A stretch of DNA of 53,064 bases from a virus (IMGVR_UViG_3300018036_000012:1-53064); one strand, 5' to 3'; counted from the first letter of the stretch, positions 42,616-51,458 are shown. The notes: generated from the sequence alone by a model not told the origin. Numbers and translations are program-made.

Positions 42616-45258
42616 ATGTTTATGGCTCTCTTAGTTCTTTTTGTTGCACTTAGTTTAAGTGCTATTGCTGCGTATTACAGCATTGTCGGCTTGGCTGCGA
42701 TCTTTGCATCTGCTATTATTCCTATTGTTATAATGGGAAGTGTATTAGAGGTTGCAAAACTTACAGTTACGGTATGGTTACACCAGAATTGGCAACGTGC
42801 TAGCTATATAATGAAATTTTATATGGTGCCTGCTGTTCTTGTTCTTATGTTTATTACAAGCATGGGTATTTTTGGTTTTTTGAGCAAGGCACACATTGAA
42901 CAAACTAGCGCAGCAGAAGAACAGGCAGCACAACTGTCACGCATGGACGAAGAAATAATTCGCCAACAAGACATTATTACCAGAGCTAATGCAAGAATCG
43001 CCAAGGGCGAAGCAGATGCTAACAAACAAGATGTGGGCATCCAAGATAAAATTGATAGAGAACAAGAGCGTATTAATAGTGCATACACCAGACGTCAGCC
43101 TAGCATTGATGAACAACAAGCTATTATTACTGCACAAGAAAACGCACTACTAAATCGTGTAGCAGTGTATGAAGATGAAATTTCTAGTCTAGATACAGAT
43201 TTATCACGACTAAACGATGTAATCAGTGACTTTAGAAATGCATTAGAAAGTGCCAGTGTTGCAAGTGTTGAAGAACAAATACAACCTTACCTATTACAAA
43301 TTACACAACTAGACGCAGACTTGGAGCGAATTAACACACAAGCAAATGAATATGAAGCAAGGATCAGCGAAGTAGAAGCTGATAACAGTGCAGTTAATAG
43401 TTTAAAATCACAAATTGCTGCAATTGAAGAAAACATTGTTGTAACTACAAATAAATTACAAAGTACAGAACGTGCTAAAGTACAAGAAGGGCAAGCAATC
43501 ATTGGTGTAACCGGTGACGGGCTGTTCGGCGGCAATACACGTAGAGCATTAGCAACATGGGTAGACGCACAACAGTCACGAATTGCACAATTACAAACAC
43601 AAGAAACAGATCTAAGAACACAAGCACAAACAGTAGCTAACGACGAACGTACTAGACTCAGCGAACTAGTTACAGAATTGCGTGGCACACAAACAGTCCG
43701 TATTGACACTCGCAAGCAGGTATTGCTAGACACCATTGATCGTATACGAGCAGATGCTGTTACTGGATTAGCAACTCAGCGTAAAAACATACAAAGCAAA
43801 ATTGATAATGTGTTGAACATAGACATTCCGGGCAACAGAGAGGCACGAAAAAACGCCCAGGACATTATCACTGAACTGCGTAATAAAGAAGATCCTAGAA
43901 TTGAAATTGCTAGAGCAGAAATTTCTAGTATACGTGCAGTTGCAGAAGAAGAAATTGCAAACAGTCAGGCAATCATTAATCGTTTGAGAGCGCAAATACA
44001 AGTAGGCGATAATGTCGACCTTGACACATTAATTGATGAACAGCAAGAGCGTATTAGAGTTGCTAACAGTGAAATTGATGCTATAATTGAAACTAAGTTT
44101 GCACTTGAATCTGAGGTGCGCAAGCTAGAAGCAGAAGTAGGACCAATTAAGTACATTGCGCAATTAATCTATGGTGAGGACACCAATAGTAATGTGTTAG
44201 AATCTGCTGTTAGATGGGTTATTATCTTAATTGTTTTTGTATTTGATCCACTTGCAATTATGATGTTGTTAGCTGCAACAGAAACTTTTAGCTGGAGGCA
44301 AAAAGAAAGACTGCCCGCCTTAACAATTGTTAATAAAACGGTCTCCGACGAACTACCCAAGGAAAATAAATTAAATGAAGAAATACAAGCGTTTGAGACC
44401 GTGCCAGAATCTGATATTAGCAATCAAAAAGAAGATCCAGCACAAACAGATAAAAAAGAACCGCACTTCGGCGATAACATTGCAGAAGAAGTTGACTCAG
44501 TTAGAGGAGAGACTGGAGAAGATAGAGAAGTCGGTGCTAAATCTGATCAATCTCCTAAAGAAATAGCAGTACATGTTGAGCGCATTGTTTTTCCAAAGTA
44601 CGAAGAAGAATTTGAACTTAAATTTGAAGATGTAAGCGCACAGACACTAGCAGAAGAAGAACGCAAAGATTACGAAGCAGCAAGAGCCCAATTGGTTGCA
44701 GATAATGTTCCGCCTACCATAGAATTTGAACTACCTGCTACCACTCCTCCTTTACCGGACGAGGCTATAGCAGCATATAAAGCAGCTGACTATGAGGATC
44801 AAAGAACTGATGAAATTATAGTAGTCGAAGGCGATGAAGATGAAAAACAAGCTAAACGTATCTGGAAACGACTTAATCCAGATTTAACACTTAAAGATCA
44901 AGAACAAAAATTTGCCCAGAAACAGATAGACGTATTACCTTGGGCCCAGTACCTAGAACTAAGTGACAATGAAATTGAAACAAACTACACTACAGTTGAA
45001 TTTGGTACAGTGTTTCCTGACAGAGCAGTTAAAGGTGATACTTACATTAGGGTTGACTACCTTCCAACTAAGGTATTCAAATGGAACGGCTCCATTTGGA
45101 TTGAAATTGATAAAAACAATTCAGACACATATGCATACAACGATGCATATATTAAACACTTGATTGAAAAACTTGGATCCGGAGAGTATGATCCAGAATT
45201 ACTAAATGACGTAGAACGCAGCCAACTTGAACAACAACTTAGAGACCAGGGAATTTAA
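42616..45258 (+). CDS. Large membrane-anchored coiled-coil protein
   Basis: 880 residues. The first 95 residues contain three hydrophobic segments (about 3-20, 25-47, 71-90). A long Gln/Glu/Ile-rich coiled coil occupies about 100-510, interrupted near 300 by GVTGDGLFGGNTRRALATW, which resembles a peptidoglycan-binding-type repeat. A further hydrophobic segment (WVIILIVFVFDPLAIMMLLAAT) lies near 534-555. The tail is acidic, ending with a GDTYIRVDYLPTKVFKWNGSIWIEID domain resembling virion surface folds. It probably spans the inner membrane or sits in the virion. Late-type control. Confidence 0.6.
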   Translation: MFMALLVLFVALSLSAIAAYYSIVGLAAIFASAIIPIVIMGSVLEVAKLTVTVWLHQNWQRASYIMKFYMVPAVLVLMFITSMGIFGFLSKAHIEQTSAAEEQAAQLSRMDEEIIRQQDIITRANARIAKGEADANKQDVGIQDKIDREQERINSAYTRRQPSIDEQQAIITAQENALLNRVAVYEDEISSLDTDLSRLNDVISDFRNALESASVASVEEQIQPYLLQITQLDADLERINTQANEYEARISEVEADNSAVNSLKSQIAAIEENIVVTTNKLQSTERAKVQEGQAIIGVTGDGLFGGNTRRALATWVDAQQSRIAQLQTQETDLRTQAQTVANDERTRLSELVTELRGTQTVRIDTRKQVLLDTIDRIRADAVTGLATQRKNIQSKIDNVLNIDIPGNREARKNAQDIITELRNKEDPRIEIARAEISSIRAVAEEEIANSQAIINRLRAQIQVGDNVDLDTLIDEQQERIRVANSEIDAIIETKFALESEVRKLEAEVGPIKYIAQLIYGEDTNSNVLESAVRWVIILIVFVFDPLAIMMLLAATETFSWRQKERLPALTIVNKTVSDELPKENKLNEEIQAFETVPESDISNQKEDPAQTDKKEPHFGDNIAEEVDSVRGETGEDREVGAKSDQSPKEIAVHVERIVFPKYEEEFELKFEDVSAQTLAEEERKDYEAARAQLVADNVPPTIEFELPATTPPLPDEAIAAYKAADYEDQRTDEIIVVEGDEDEKQAKRIWKRLNPDLTLKDQEQKFAQKQIDVLPWAQYLELSDNEIETNYTTVEFGTVFPDRAVKGDTYIRVDYLPTKVFKWNGSIWIEIDKNNSDTYAYNDAYIKHLIEKLGSGEYDPELLNDVERSQLEQQLRDQGI

Positions 45259-46470
45259 ATGACCGAAAATACCAGTGTAGTCTACGAAAAATGCAATTTT
45301 TGTAATAAAGATAAAAATAGTGTAACAAAGCTCATAGTTGGCGATAATGTTGCTATATGCAATGAGTGTGTGGAGCTATGTGGAGACTTACTACAAGAAA
45401 TAGCAAGTAATACAATAAATGCAAATGATGTCAATGATATAAATCCTGTTGAGTTAAAAGAATTCCTTGACAAATACGTGATTGGGCAAGAAATGGCAAA
45501 AGTTGTGCTTTCGGTAGCAGTTGCTAACCATTACAAAAGAATTAATAACACATCAACAGAAATAGAATTAGATAAAGCCAACATATTATTGCTTGGGCCA
45601 ACAGGCTGCGGTAAAACATTGCTAGCAAAAAGTGTAGCAAGGTTTTTAGATGTACCATTTACAATTGCAGATGCAACTTCTATCACTGAAGCTGGATATG
45701 TTGGCGACGATGTTGAAACATTGATCAGCAAGTTGTTGAATTCAGCAAACGGAGATGTTGAAAAGGCACAACGAGGTATTGTGTTTTTAGACGAAGTTGA
45801 CAAGATATCACGCAAAAGCGAAAGTTCGTCGATTACTCGTGATGTCAGTGGCGAAGGTGTGCAACAAGCATTGCTTAAACTAGTAGAAGGCACAATTTGT
45901 CGTGTGCCGGCTGGTAATGCTGGTAGGAAAAATCCGCAAGCAGAAATGATTGAAGTAGATACTAAAAATATATTGTTTATTGCAGGCGGGGCGTTTGTTG
46001 GACTCGAAGATGTAGTAAAACGCAGGGCATCGTCTAACTCGGGTATCGGCTTTGGTGTTACAATCAAGGACAACACACCTGGTAGCCTGGGTGATATTGA
46101 ACCCGACGATTTGGTAAAATTTGGATTGATCCCAGAATTTGTAGGACGTTTTCCAACTAGTGTGGCTCTTGAACAATTAACCGAAGACCAGCTAGTGTAC
46201 GTACTTACTGAGATACGCAACAGTTTAGTAGCACAATACACATACTTGTTTGAAACTGACGGTGTTACGTTAACATTCAGTGTAGATGCATTGCGTGAAA
46301 TTGCACAAAACGCACATAAACGCAAAACAGGTGCACGTAGTTTGCAAGCTGAATTGGAAAGAATTCTAATGCCGCATATGTATAGTCTTAAAGAATATGC
46401 TAACAGTAAAATAACCCAAATCGAAATTACGCCCGAGTTGGTAAACAATCCACAAAAACTAGCAGCCTAG
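45259..46470 (+). CDS. clpX: ATP-dependent Clp protease ATP-binding subunit ClpX
   Basis: 403 residues, full length. A zinc-binding domain uses Cys12, Cys15, Cys34 and Cys37. Walker A is GPTGCGKT at 113-120, the pore-1 loop is in GYVGDDVE, Walker B is VFLDEVD around 175, pore-2/RKH-type residues are in [17 protein letters not shown], and the ClpP-docking loop has Ile263-Gly264-Phe265. All motifs for unfolding and for handing substrates to ClpP are intact. No clpP is in the window, so it would use host ClpP. Fused downstream to nothing; it starts right after the previous stop. Confidence 0.97.
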   Translation: MTENTSVVYEKCNFCNKDKNSVTKLIVGDNVAICNECVELCGDLLQEIASNTINANDVNDINPVELKEFLDKYVIGQEMAKVVLSVAVANHYKRINNTSTEIELDKANILLLGPTGCGKTLLAKSVARFLDVPFTIADATSITEAGYVGDDVETLISKLLNSANGDVEKAQRGIVFLDEVDKISRKSESSSITRDVSGEGVQQALLKLVEGTICRVPAGNAGRKNPQAEMIEVDTKNILFIAGGAFVGLEDVVKRRASSNSGIGFGVTIKDNTPGSLGDIEPDDLVKFGLIPEFVGRFPTSVALEQLTEDQLVYVLTEIRNSLVAQYTYLFETDGVTLTFSVDALREIAQNAHKRKTGARSLQAELERILMPHMYSLKEYANSKITQIEITPELVNNPQKLAA

Positions 46471-46483
46471 CACTAAAAAACGG

Positions 46484-46511
46484 TTGACTTTGCTGCACGA
46501 GATGTTATACT
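46484..46511 (+). promoter_or_regulatory. Sigma70-like promoter
   Basis: TTGACT at 46484-46489, a 16-bp spacer and TATACT at 46506-46511. It drives the lipoprotein gene, with AAGGAG as ribosome binding site. Confidence 0.75.
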
Positions 46512-46538
46512 TAATGTAACAGTTAAGGAGAGACATTG

Positions 46539-48932
46539 ATGCAACACGCAAGATCTAAACTCGTAGCAGCCCTATTAGCAACCACTGCCCTTAGTGCATG
46601 TGGCGGCGGAGGCGGCGGCGGACAGCCAGCAACATCGGCAGGGGCAACTCCTAGTAATCCAAGTAGCCCTTCGCCTAGTCCTAGTCCAATTGCTTGGTTG
46701 TATGCTCTTCCAGTATACCAAGGCACAATTGATCCACTAGCAGGCGGCGCTACTAGTGTGTATTCTGTATACGATTCCTACATCAGCGATTTAGATGGCG
46801 ACGGTGCTAGCGACGATGTTGTGTTTGCCGGTAGACAGACGGCAACAAATGATTATAACAATTGGGTGAGCAGTCGAATAAACATAATGAGTTTTGAAAA
46901 CGGTAGTTTGGTTGATAAAACATCTCAATGGTTCTCTGGTGACGATAATATAATATTAGGTACTGAGCCTGATATCGAGTTTACAGACTTTTTTAAAACA
47001 GGCCGAAATGATATGTTTGTAGGCCACAGCACCGATAACAGTGTTGTGTATGGGCCAGCAAATGTATTCCGCAATGACGGTAGTAATTTTACTAAAATTT
47101 CAATTCCCACCGTGGGTATTTGGTCACATGATAGTGATGTTGGCGACTTAAACAACGACACATACGATGATATTATTATGACAGACTATGGTCCAAACAC
47201 AACAATTGCTCTTAACAACACAGTTGACGGGTTTACTACATACATAGATCCATGGAACACCAGTGGGCATCTTCGCAGCGGAGGATCAGGCGTAACCATT
47301 GGTGATTTCTTAGGAGATGGTGGCAACAACGAAATCATCATAACTGATGCCAATTGTCCGTTGTCTTATCTCAACATAGATGGATGTAGTAGTGCTAATT
47401 CAACTAAGATGTACAGCGTAGACTTTACTAATCCGCAAGGGTGGAACGGTCGAGAGGGTGAGGCTGTTGTAGAATACACATTTATTAAAGACTTGCCAGC
47501 AAGTTTAAATATAACTGGAACTGATCACCAGGTGCGTGTAGTTAACTACGATTTCAACGAAGACAACATCGACGATGTTATGGTGTTTGCTCGTTCATCG
47601 GATGTGTTCCGAGAATTTAGTGACATACAGTTTCTACAAAACAACGGCACTGGAGACTTCAGTGATGTTACAAGTGATATTCTAAGTGGGTATGACACTA
47701 ACAGCCACAGCACATACCAACCCAAGTTCTTTGATATCAATGGCGACGGGAAGGAAGACATTCTTGTGTCGGCTGGAGACTTCGGCGGAGCTAACGACAG
47801 CCATCAGTTCTTGATTAAAACATCAGACAACAAATATGTTGCTGCACATCAAAACACATTAACAAATTTTATCACTGATTCAACAAATACACATGGTGGC
47901 AGTGCTAACAGTAGCGGTAACACAGTTAATGTGTTCAAAGGTGATGATGGTAATGACTATCTTGTAACATACATACCATATATGAACGGATCAGATAGAC
48001 AAATGGCTGTGTTTATGAGCCAAATAGATGGATCAACAATTGCAGCAGGCACAGCTAAAAGCATGTTGCAGGAAGAATGGACTTATCTAAGTGATGCTGA
48101 TGCAACACAAGCACTAATTGCCAGTGGCACAACATATGCAGGCGGCAATATCATTGACATCAAATCGGCATTTAATCCACTAGGGGGATTGTCACTAAAC
48201 GGATCAGCTCTAAGTGGCAACATCACTGGACTAAACATCGGTGAAGTATCTGGAGTAGCAACCGACACTATTGGTCGAGGCTATACAGTTGATCTAAGTC
48301 AATCAACTGTAGACAACAAAACCACAATGTACAACACATTACAAAATGATGGTAGTGTATCATTGAGGAATGGCGATATAACAATTAGTTTCAACCTTGA
48401 TTCTAATGAAATAGCACTTGGGCATAGCATGTATAGCACAGGTAACTTTGATTATAGTGTTTATGCAACAAATATGAAAAACAACCCTTGGTTGGACTTT
48501 AATGGGGTTTGGGGAGATGTTAAGAGTAGCACAGTTATTGACAACGTTGCAAGTTATGCTAAAGATAAGTTTGCATTCACAGGTAGCGTAATGCACGTGA
48601 GTACTGATATCACACCTGGATTGGTTACAAATGTTTCAACACAAACAGGAGTGTGGGCCGAAGCAAGCTACACTAATGGCGGGCTACAAGCGTTTGCTGG
48701 CATACACCCAGTTGCACTCAGCGGTAATGTTAGCACAAGTATTCCTACTAGCATTGACAGTGACGGAACAACACAGTACACACAACAACAATTTGGTATG
48801 CCATCAGACGTAAATGCATATGCTAGAATTGAATACACCACTGCATACAACAATGGCGACATAAAGTTAGGTGCAGCAATGAGCCAATCAGGCAATAATA
48901 CAGCTGAAGTATCATACAGCATTAAATGGTAA
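46539..48932 (+). CDS. Large VCBS/FG-GAP-repeat lipoprotein with outer-membrane-like C-terminus
   Basis: 797 residues from the ATG at 46539 (TTG 46536 also in frame). The N-terminus is a lipoprotein signal with lipobox LSAC (Cys21), followed by seven Gly and a Ser/Pro linker. Four calcium-binding VCBS/FG-GAP motifs are visible: DLDGDGASDD (84-93), then at about 203, 338 and 399 (DLNNDTYDD, DFNEDNIDD, DINGDGKED). The last 200 residues are beta-rich and end in EVSYSIKW, an aromatic terminus typical of outer-membrane barrels. Such proteins belong to proteobacterial envelopes, not to virions. It has its own early-type promoter, suggesting display on the infected cell. Confidence 0.8.
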   Translation: MQHARSKLVAALLATTALSACGGGGGGGQPATSAGATPSNPSSPSPSPSPIAWLYALPVYQGTIDPLAGGATSVYSVYDSYISDLDGDGASDDVVFAGRQTATNDYNNWVSSRINIMSFENGSLVDKTSQWFSGDDNIILGTEPDIEFTDFFKTGRNDMFVGHSTDNSVVYGPANVFRNDGSNFTKISIPTVGIWSHDSDVGDLNNDTYDDIIMTDYGPNTTIALNNTVDGFTTYIDPWNTSGHLRSGGSGVTIGDFLGDGGNNEIIITDANCPLSYLNIDGCSSANSTKMYSVDFTNPQGWNGREGEAVVEYTFIKDLPASLNITGTDHQVRVVNYDFNEDNIDDVMVFARSSDVFREFSDIQFLQNNGTGDFSDVTSDILSGYDTNSHSTYQPKFFDINGDGKEDILVSAGDFGGANDSHQFLIKTSDNKYVAAHQNTLTNFITDSTNTHGGSANSSGNTVNVFKGDDGNDYLVTYIPYMNGSDRQMAVFMSQIDGSTIAAGTAKSMLQEEWTYLSDADATQALIASGTTYAGGNIIDIKSAFNPLGGLSLNGSALSGNITGLNIGEVSGVATDTIGRGYTVDLSQSTVDNKTTMYNTLQNDGSVSLRNGDITISFNLDSNEIALGHSMYSTGNFDYSVYATNMKNNPWLDFNGVWGDVKSSTVIDNVASYAKDKFAFTGSVMHVSTDITPGLVTNVSTQTGVWAEASYTNGGLQAFAGIHPVALSGNVSTSIPTSIDSDGTTQYTQQQFGMPSDVNAYARIEYTTAYNNGDIKLGAAMSQSGNNTAEVSYSIKW

Positions 48933-48941
48933 ATTGATATA

Positions 48942-48972
48942 TTGACATTATTGGTTGTATCGTGTATAAATA
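48942..48972 (+). promoter_or_regulatory. Sigma70-like promoter overlapping a late-type box
   Basis: TTGACA at 48942-48947, a 17-bp spacer and TATAAA at 48965-48970, which is also the start of TATAAATA (48965-48972), an exact T4 late core. It drives hsp20 and could work both early and late. Confidence 0.8.
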
Positions 48973-48975
48973 ATA

Positions 48976-49027
48976 TTGTAGGTTGCTAAACAGGGCCTAC
49001 AATTTTAAATCTTGCTTTTATAAAGGA
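48976..49027 (+). promoter_or_regulatory. Candidate ROSE-like RNA thermometer in the hsp20 leader
   Basis: The leader holds a perfect 7-bp hairpin, TTGTAGG (48976-48982) with CCTACAA (48996-49002), and then TTGCT (49012-49016), a 7-base loop and AGGA (49024-49027) of the ribosome binding site. UUGCU pairing with AGGA, leaving one bulged G, is the hallmark of ROSE elements controlling small heat-shock genes. Position directly before a heat-shock gene strengthens the call. Not tested experimentally. Confidence 0.55.
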
Positions 49028-49035
49028 GAAACAAA

Positions 49036-49479
49036 ATGACAAGACTTACCTCACTAGACCTCACCCCATTTTATCGCAACGCAGTTGGATTTGATCAACT
49101 TTTTGATCGTATCACTAACAACATTGACAGAGCAACTTCTAATGGCGCTGTGCAAAATTATCCCCCATATGATATTCTTCGCACAGGAGAAGAAACTTAT
49201 CGTATTAGACTAGCAGTAGCTGGTTTTCAAATGGCAGATATCAATGTTGAACTGAAAGAAGGTGTGCTATCAGTTACAGGAAAAACAGATTCCGACGATG
49301 AGTGCGAATTCCTGCACAAAGGCATTAGCACCAGGCCTTTTATCCGCACATTCAACTTAGCAGACTATGTAGAAGTTAAAGCGGCAACATTAAAAGATGG
49401 AATTCTAAAGATTGATCTTGAGCGAATCGTCCCAGAAGTAATGAAGCCAAAAGTTATCGACATAACAGTTGAAACCTAA
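49036..49479 (+). CDS. Small heat-shock protein (Hsp20/IbpA-like)
   Basis: 147 residues. N-terminal FYRNAVGFDQLFDRI is the IbpA-type arm, followed by an alpha-crystallin domain with YPPYDILRTGEETYRIRLAVAGF, INVELKEGVLSVTGK and the C-terminal DGILKIDLER strand (equivalent of GVLxxxxP). A conserved I-x-I/V-like tail (VIDITVE) allows oligomer assembly. It binds unfolded proteins and keeps them soluble. It is under a promoter with a candidate thermosensing leader and is followed by clpS, so unfolded-protein capture and degradation genes are linked. Confidence 0.95.
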   Translation: MTRLTSLDLTPFYRNAVGFDQLFDRITNNIDRATSNGAVQNYPPYDILRTGEETYRIRLAVAGFQMADINVELKEGVLSVTGKTDSDDECEFLHKGISTRPFIRTFNLADYVEVKAATLKDGILKIDLERIVPEVMKPKVIDITVET

Positions 49480-49505
49480 CTTTTGTAATAAGTACATAAA
49501 ATTGG

Positions 49506-49532
49506 TATGCAGGGCATCTATTGCTCTGCATA
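49506..49532 (+). other. Stem-loop between hsp20 and clpS
   Basis: TATGCAGGGC (49506-49515) pairs with GCTCTGCATA (49523-49532), one G-U pair, around ATCTATT. No T tract follows, so it is more likely an mRNA-stability or processing hairpin than a terminator. Confidence 0.6.
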
Positions 49533-49555
49533 CACTATAAAAAATAAGGACTGTT

Positions 49556-49861
49556 ATGAGCCAAATTGAAACAAAAAGTAAAGTAGAAACAACCATTTTT
49601 CTTAAAGAACCAACGCTGTTCAAATTAATCTACATCAATGACAACCAAACTTCGCAGGAGTTTGTTATCCACACACTAGTTGATATTTTTAATTACACTG
49701 AAGCAACTGCTGAAAATTTGACATTAGACGTACACGAAACAGGATCAGCAGTAGTAGCAGTTATGCCATATGAAATAGCCGAACAAAAAGGAATTGAAGT
49801 TACTCTACTTGCCCGTGCTAATGGATATCCATTGCAAGTTAAGATTGAGCCAGAAAGTTAA
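49556..49861 (+). CDS. clpS: ClpS-like adaptor protein
   Basis: 101 residues. LFKLIYINDNQTSQEFV followed by the HETGSAVV block and PYEIAEQKGIEVTLLAR matches the ClpS core (E. coli FKVILLNDDYTPMEFV, HHEGKAV, REIAETK). The N-degron pocket residues correspond to Asn28, Asp29, Asn30 and His60; the gate residue Met40 of E. coli is Gln34 here. ClpS delivers N-end-rule substrates to ClpA. It follows hsp20 and lies 3 kb from clpX, giving the phage an adaptor, an unfoldase and a holdase. Confidence 0.88.
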   Translation: MSQIETKSKVETTIFLKEPTLFKLIYINDNQTSQEFVIHTLVDIFNYTEATAENLTLDVHETGSAVVAVMPYEIAEQKGIEVTLLARANGYPLQVKIEPES

Positions 49862-49862
49862 T

Positions 49863-50657
49863 CTAACTGATGTTAATTTCAATACGTTTAGGATAGTACA
49901 CAGTTTTGCACCAATCAGTGCCACTACGTCCTCTACAATTATTTACATATCTTATGTTATCAATGGTTGTATCAACATCACTGTGATAATGCCCAAAACA
50001 CCATGTATGAACTTTATTTTCATGGTCTTCGTCAAGGCAACGAGATAACATGCTATTGCCAGTGCAGTTTAATGCATGAGTACCTTCTAGCTCAACATCG
50101 TGTTCAATTAACCGCACATTGGGCACATAATGTGTAATCAATACTATTTTTCTAACATCGTGATGTGTCTGTAGTTTACTAACTGTTTTACACAAGAATC
50201 CAGCATCACTAAGTGACAATGCTTCTATTTGTTGCCCAGCATACATACTAACACCGTATCTTTCTTCCAGCCAGCGTTTACTGTCTTGATAGGAAAGGTC
50301 GCAATCGAAATCAAAACCAGTCCACCCATTAACACCTACAAATGCAACACCATCAACTACTACAGAATTATCTTGCAACCAAACAACATTATGAATACCG
50401 CTAATGTCAGATCTTAAAGATTCGTAACTTTGTCCTAGGTTTTCTAACTCCCATCTATGTTCATCATTGCCGTCGACGAATATGACAAGTTTATAATGAG
50501 ATGATAGCTCTTTGAGCACAGGTTTAAGATCACTGCGCTCTCTACTAATATCACCGGCAACTACAGCATACAAGCTAGTAGCTTTGCCTTCCCAATTAAA
50601 AGGTTCTTCCCACGTATCTACGTGAAGATCAGAAATTAAATCAAAGTGTATTTTCAT
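49863..50657 (-). CDS. Metallophosphoesterase
   Basis: 264 residues on the minus strand from the ATG complementary to 50655-50657; a start at 50687 would extend into the divergent gene's ribosome binding site. It has the calcineurin-like set: DLH (Asp10, His12), AGDIS, GNDEH around residue 75, ITHY and GHYH near the C-terminus. These enzymes hydrolyse phosphomonoesters or diesters with two metal ions; substrates in phages range from nucleotides to RNA 2',3'-cyclic ends. It is convergent with clpS and divergent from the 50687 gene. Confidence 0.85.
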   Translation of the reverse strand: MKIHFDLISDLHVDTWEEPFNWEGKATSLYAVVAGDISRERSDLKPVLKELSSHYKLVIFVDGNDEHRWELENLGQSYESLRSDISGIHNVVWLQDNSVVVDGVAFVGVNGWTGFDFDCDLSYQDSKRWLEERYGVSMYAGQQIEALSLSDAGFLCKTVSKLQTHHDVRKIVLITHYVPNVRLIEHDVELEGTHALNCTGNSMLSRCLDEDHENKVHTWCFGHYHSDVDTTIDNIRYVNNCRGRSGTDWCKTVYYPKRIEINIS

Positions 50658-50686
50658 TGCATAATTACTTACACAAGGAGACACCA

Positions 50687-51034
50687 ATGCACATTATTTT
50701 CGGCGACGAAGTTGCAAACAATATGAAAAGCAAATATACAATTTTACCACTTGACGATATGAAAATAGGCGATTCACCGGTTGTAACTGCATATTGCGTA
50801 ATTGAAGACATTCCAGTAACCGAAATTGCAGAATTAGACCGTGTGACAAATTTACACACCAAACTAATTGAAAATTATAAAAAGCCCGACTTTAATTTTT
50901 GTGAACAAGCACTTGAGCACCTTAAAGGTAAATGGGGCAAACAGTTGGATAGTTTTTACGATGTAATGTCGGACAGGATTGTTAAATACAAAGACACAGA
51001 TGTATCCTATTGGGACCCTGTGGTTTACAAATAG
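50687..51034 (+). CDS. Hypothetical protein
   Basis: 115 residues from the ATG at 50687, preceded by AAGGAGACACC. The N-terminal half has KYTILPLDDMKIGDSPVVTAYCVIEDIPVTEI, a beta-rich pattern, and the C-terminal half is helical with a WGKQLDSFYDVMSDRIVKYK block. It resembles a small unnamed family of marine myoviruses. No motif gives a function. It is divergent from the metallophosphoesterase. Confidence 0.6.
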   Translation: MHIIFGDEVANNMKSKYTILPLDDMKIGDSPVVTAYCVIEDIPVTEIAELDRVTNLHTKLIENYKKPDFNFCEQALEHLKGKWGKQLDSFYDVMSDRIVKYKDTDVSYWDPVVYK

Positions 51035-51043
51035 GAAATTAAA

Positions 51044-51325
51044 ATGTGGGAAATGATTCAAAACATGGCGGGAGACCGTACATGGATTTATACTAGTATA
51101 GTAGGCAGCATACTTGGAGCTGCATTTTTAACATATTTAAGCACAACAAGAATAGGACTATGGGTGTATGCTGCGTTTGATCGTATGCTTGATTATTTAG
51201 TAGAACAATGGGGACTAAATTGGTTTGAACAACCCGAAGATGCATGGCGCAAAAAGTATCCGCATGTAACTAAAAAGATAGACGAACTAGAAGCACGTAT
51301 TAAAAAATTAGAAAAGAAAAAGTAG
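51044..51325 (+). CDS. Small membrane protein with C-terminal coiled coil
   Basis: 93 residues. One transmembrane helix (IYTSIVGSILGAAFLTYL) follows a short N-terminus, and the C-terminus (KKIDELEARIKKLEKKK) is a short coiled coil. The gene lies 9 bases after the previous stop and one base before a tiny ORF. Function unknown, possibly a membrane-bound partner. Confidence 0.6.
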   Translation: MWEMIQNMAGDRTWIYTSIVGSILGAAFLTYLSTTRIGLWVYAAFDRMLDYLVEQWGLNWFEQPEDAWRKKYPHVTKKIDELEARIKKLEKKK

Positions 51326-51326
51326 C

Positions 51327-51458
51327 ATGACAGACAGCGAAATTGCAATTAAATTACACGATATTGCTCGTACTGTAGAATCAATGGGTACAGCAAACTT
51401 GAATGCAAAACAAATGCGTGAAATTGCAGATAGATTTGTAGAACTTACAAAAAAATAA
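51327..51458 (+). CDS. Small helical hypothetical protein (43 aa)
   Basis: The ATG at 51327 lies one base after the previous stop. The 43-residue product is helical (IAIKLHDIARTVESMGTANL) with a basic tail. It is part of the 50687-51458 operon, judging by tight spacing. Function unknown. Confidence 0.5.
   Translation: MTDSEIAIKLHDIARTVESMGTANLNAKQMREIADRFVELTKK

Noticed and set aside
45531-46448. 305-codon minus-strand ORF opposite clpX
   Set aside because: It is the reverse shadow of a well-supported ClpX; the protein is Ser/Ile/Asn-rich without motifs.
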